Shown here in pieces: positions 51,343-52,418 of a stretch of DNA of 52,418 nt (its first letter is position 1; each line of letters begins with the position of its first letter). The translations under genes and the position numbers were made by a program. The stretch covers positions 1 through 52,418 of the forward strand of contig NZ_JAMZNK010000039.1 of NCBI RefSeq assembly GCF_027980145.1. Direction: 5' to 3'. Origin of the DNA: Flavobacterium azizsancarii (GTDB lineage Bacteria; Bacteroidota; Bacteroidia; Flavobacteriales; Flavobacteriaceae). The notes under the pieces are model-generated. The model was given only the letters and a program-made list of their open reading frames with translations. It had not been told where the DNA came from and made no database searches.

Positions 51343-51657
51343 TTAAAACGCTTTCTGTTTTTCGAAAGTCGTCGTAAGAGATTTTTTTGCTTTGGCAAGA
51401 GCGCCGCTAAAAGCTTTTTCAAGCGTATCGGCGTGGTCTGTTACGGTTAAAGGTTGCAAATTGGCTACACGAACTTCAATCACGCATTTTTTATCGTTTA
51501 AGCTGAATTTTTCTCCGTTTTCATCGCCAAAATGTACTTCAATACGGGTTATTTTTTCCTCAAAACGAGCTAAACCTTTTTCTAATTCTTCAGAAAAATA
51601 AGTTGCTAATCTTTCGTGTCCTTCGATGTTCTTGTCGGTGTTGATTTGAATTTTCAT
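51343..51657 (-). CDS. hpf: Short-form ribosome hibernation-promoting factor
   Basis: The 104-residue protein has the HPF/RaiA fold: MKIQINTDKNIEGHERLATYF at the N-terminus, FEEKITRIEVHFGDE and HADTLEKAFSGALAKAKKSLTT. It lacks the C-terminal dimerisation domain of long HPF. It would bind between the 30S and 50S subunits, blocking the mRNA and tRNA channel in slow-growing cells. It is monocistronic. YfiA/HPF subtype cannot be separated here. Confidence 0.85.
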   Translation of the reverse strand: MKIQINTDKNIEGHERLATYFSEELEKGLARFEEKITRIEVHFGDENGEKFSLNDKKCVIEVRVANLQPLTVTDHADTLEKAFSGALAKAKKSLTTTFEKQKAF

Positions 51658-51806
51658 AATCGGTTTATATTTAATGATTGTTTCTCAAAGCTATCTTTTT
51701 TAGAATGAAAAGCCAAGTGAGTTAATAAAACATTATGAAAAAATGTTGGAAAATTTTAAGCCTTTTTTTGTGAGACCTGGCGATTGTGAAATGTTATTAT
51801 CGAACG

Positions 51807-51925
51807 CGGATTTAACGGATTCACTTCGTGAAAACGCGGATAAAAACAGATTTTTTTATTGTATTTTTTGTCATGCTGAGCAAAGTCGATATTTCATGCT
51901 GAGCTTAGTCGAAGCCCCGAAGCAA
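51807..51925. repeat. AACGCGGATTT inverted repeat and TCATGCTGAGC tandem words
   Basis: AACGCGGATTTAACGGATTC (from 51805) and ACGCGGATAAAAACAGATTTTT (about 51834-51855) belong to the same family as 6685-6812 and 48645-48757. Next, GTCATGCTGAGCAAAGTCGA (51870-51889) and TTCATGCTGAGCTTAGTCGA (about 51893-51912) are near-tandem copies. No gene is visible between HPF and the leader region. Confidence 0.7.
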
Positions 51926-51993
51926 CAAGCAAACTAAATTTAATCTTTTATATTCAGATAGAAAAACCATACAAATCCCAAGAGTTTTTTTGG

Positions 51994-52001
51994 TATCTTC
52001 G
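51994..52001 (+). promoter_or_regulatory. Weak promoter word before the leader region
   Basis: TATCTTCG matches TAnnTTTG at seven of eight positions. A transcript from here would start at about 52008, at the first ATGCAAGA copy. Confidence 0.35.
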
Positions 52002-52010
52002 CAGTCCTAA

Positions 52011-52143
52011 ATGCAAGAACTTATGATCTCAGAAAAACTTTGTGCCCGTGTGGTATGGTGGCGGTATTGGAAACAACTGCAACGCTCTTGCAGCGTAGGA
52101 CACCTAACCTGCGCGGGTTTTATATTTCCTAAAATGCAAGATT
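52011..52143 (+). promoter_or_regulatory. Structured leader / candidate attenuator or riboswitch
   Basis: This GC-rich stretch in an AT-rich setting can fold. P1 is GCCCGTG (52044-52050) with CGCGGGT (52112-52118). P2 is CTGCAA (52077-52082) with TTGCAG (52088-52093). P3 is TAGG (52096-52099) with CCTA (52103-52106). AACC-TGCGC-GGGTT followed by T residues could form an alternative, weak terminator using the P1 3' side. A reading frame from 52011 contains VVWWRYW (three Trp codons), as in attenuator leader peptides, but it runs past the next gene's start. The phrase CCTAAATGCAAGA...TTATGA occurs twice, at ~52006 and ~52129. Confidence 0.4.
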
Positions 52144-52309
52144 ATGAGTGTAAACACCCTTTCAAAAGAAACAGAATTGCGGTTAACCGAATTTTTCAAC
52201 CAAGCGATTGATCCTGAAAATTTCGCAAAAGCAATTCGAAGAGTAAATTATCTTCTCGCCATGTCTTTAATGCGAGAATGCGAAACTCTGCAAATCGATA
52301 CAAAATCAG
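52144..52309 (+). pseudogene. 5' part of a gene of unknown function, probably cut by an insertion element
   Basis: The frame starts MSVNTLSKETELRLTEFFNQ and goes on through NYLLAMSLMRECETLQIDTKS. These ~55 residues look like normal helical protein and the start follows the leader. After residue ~55, at 52310, the composition changes into the sequence of an IS21-like end. The frame stays open to the window edge, but the residues beyond (HPFRLKWCHFERDYNN) look like translated transposon end. I do not recognise the host family. Confidence 0.5.
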
Positions 52310-52418
52310 TGGGTATTTCGGTCGGACCGTGCCACCCATTTCGGTTGAAATGGTGCCACTTTGAAAGAGATTACAATAATACAAAAAAGTTTGTTCAGTT
52401 TAAAAATTTGCTTTTCTC
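52310..52418 (+). mobile_element. Left end of an IS21-family-like element (partial)
   Basis: From 52310 the sequence reads TGGGTATTTCGGTC...CCGTGCCACCCATTTCGG, then TTGAAATGGTGCCACTTT. It contains direct repeats of GTGCCAC and the palindrome CATTTCGGTTGAAATG. Bacteroidota IS21-type elements have TG... ends with repeated GTGCCAC words, as I recall. No transposase is visible, because the window ends here. The other end and target duplication would settle it. Confidence 0.5.

Noticed and set aside
52044..52118. tRNA-like fold
   Set aside because: There is a seven-pair end stem and an anticodon-like hairpin, but no GTTCGA T-loop, no usual D-arm and the loop lacks U33.
52011..52211. Possible 66-residue protein
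   Set aside because: It overlaps the start of the better gene in another frame, is rich in Trp/Cys/Arg and is more likely a leader frame, if translated at all.

Overview
The window is about 52 kb of an AT-rich chromosome from a member of the Bacteroidota, most likely a Flavobacterium. Three things point there. Many genes carry the Bacteroidota promoter word TAnnTTTG a short way upstream. Several architectures are typical of the group: a MurF-Alr fusion, a DnaE with an N-terminal exonuclease, a long-tailed S16, a prolyl oligopeptidase and TonB-dependent receptors. Many of the intergenic gaps are filled with inverted repeats. I see no rRNA, no convincing tRNA, no CRISPR array and no prophage. 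Most of the window is housekeeping, with a small accessory edge at the right end.

Left part (1-15.9 kb): the tail of a HlyD-type adaptor, a tRNA methyltransferase, a four-helix-bundle protein, rpsP-rimM, a lipoprotein, an RRM protein, then a leftward leucine-type operon leuC-leuD-cimA-like-leuB. The synthase gene looks like citramalate synthase rather than 2-isopropylmalate synthase. A DUF417 protein, dnaE and an outer-membrane barrel follow.

Middle (16-34.6 kb): a Gfo/Idh oxidoreductase, a secreted prolyl oligopeptidase, a small His/Cys-rich protein with a TonB-dependent receptor (probably metal uptake), another barrel, a PAP2-like membrane protein, murF-alr, mscL, asd, a pair of orphan immunity-like genes, an iron-sulfur maturation group (ferredoxin, NifU-like, Mrp) and an L,D-transpeptidase.

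Right part (34.7-52.4 kb): an ABC efflux operon (adaptor, ATPase, small peptide, permease) divergent from an NtrC-type regulator and histidine kinase. A perfect palindrome and a sigma-54-like promoter lie between them. Then come an alkyltransferase-like protein, a LysE exporter, trmB, amt, an NTF2-like protein, a lipoprotein with three Cys/His repeats, an exported WrbA-RidA fusion with a broken RidA copy beside it, an atypical SDR, a short HPF, and a structured leader in front of a gene cut by what looks like the end of an IS21-family element.

The main non-genic theme is a set of nested inverted repeats in gaps. Their arms are themselves built from short near-tandem words. At least eight sequence families occur here, some inserted inside others. 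I found no obvious new defence system. The strongest candidates for something undescribed are the repeat elements, the Cys/His-repeat lipoprotein, the exported WrbA-RidA fusion, the sigma-54 efflux circuit and the leader RNA at the right edge.
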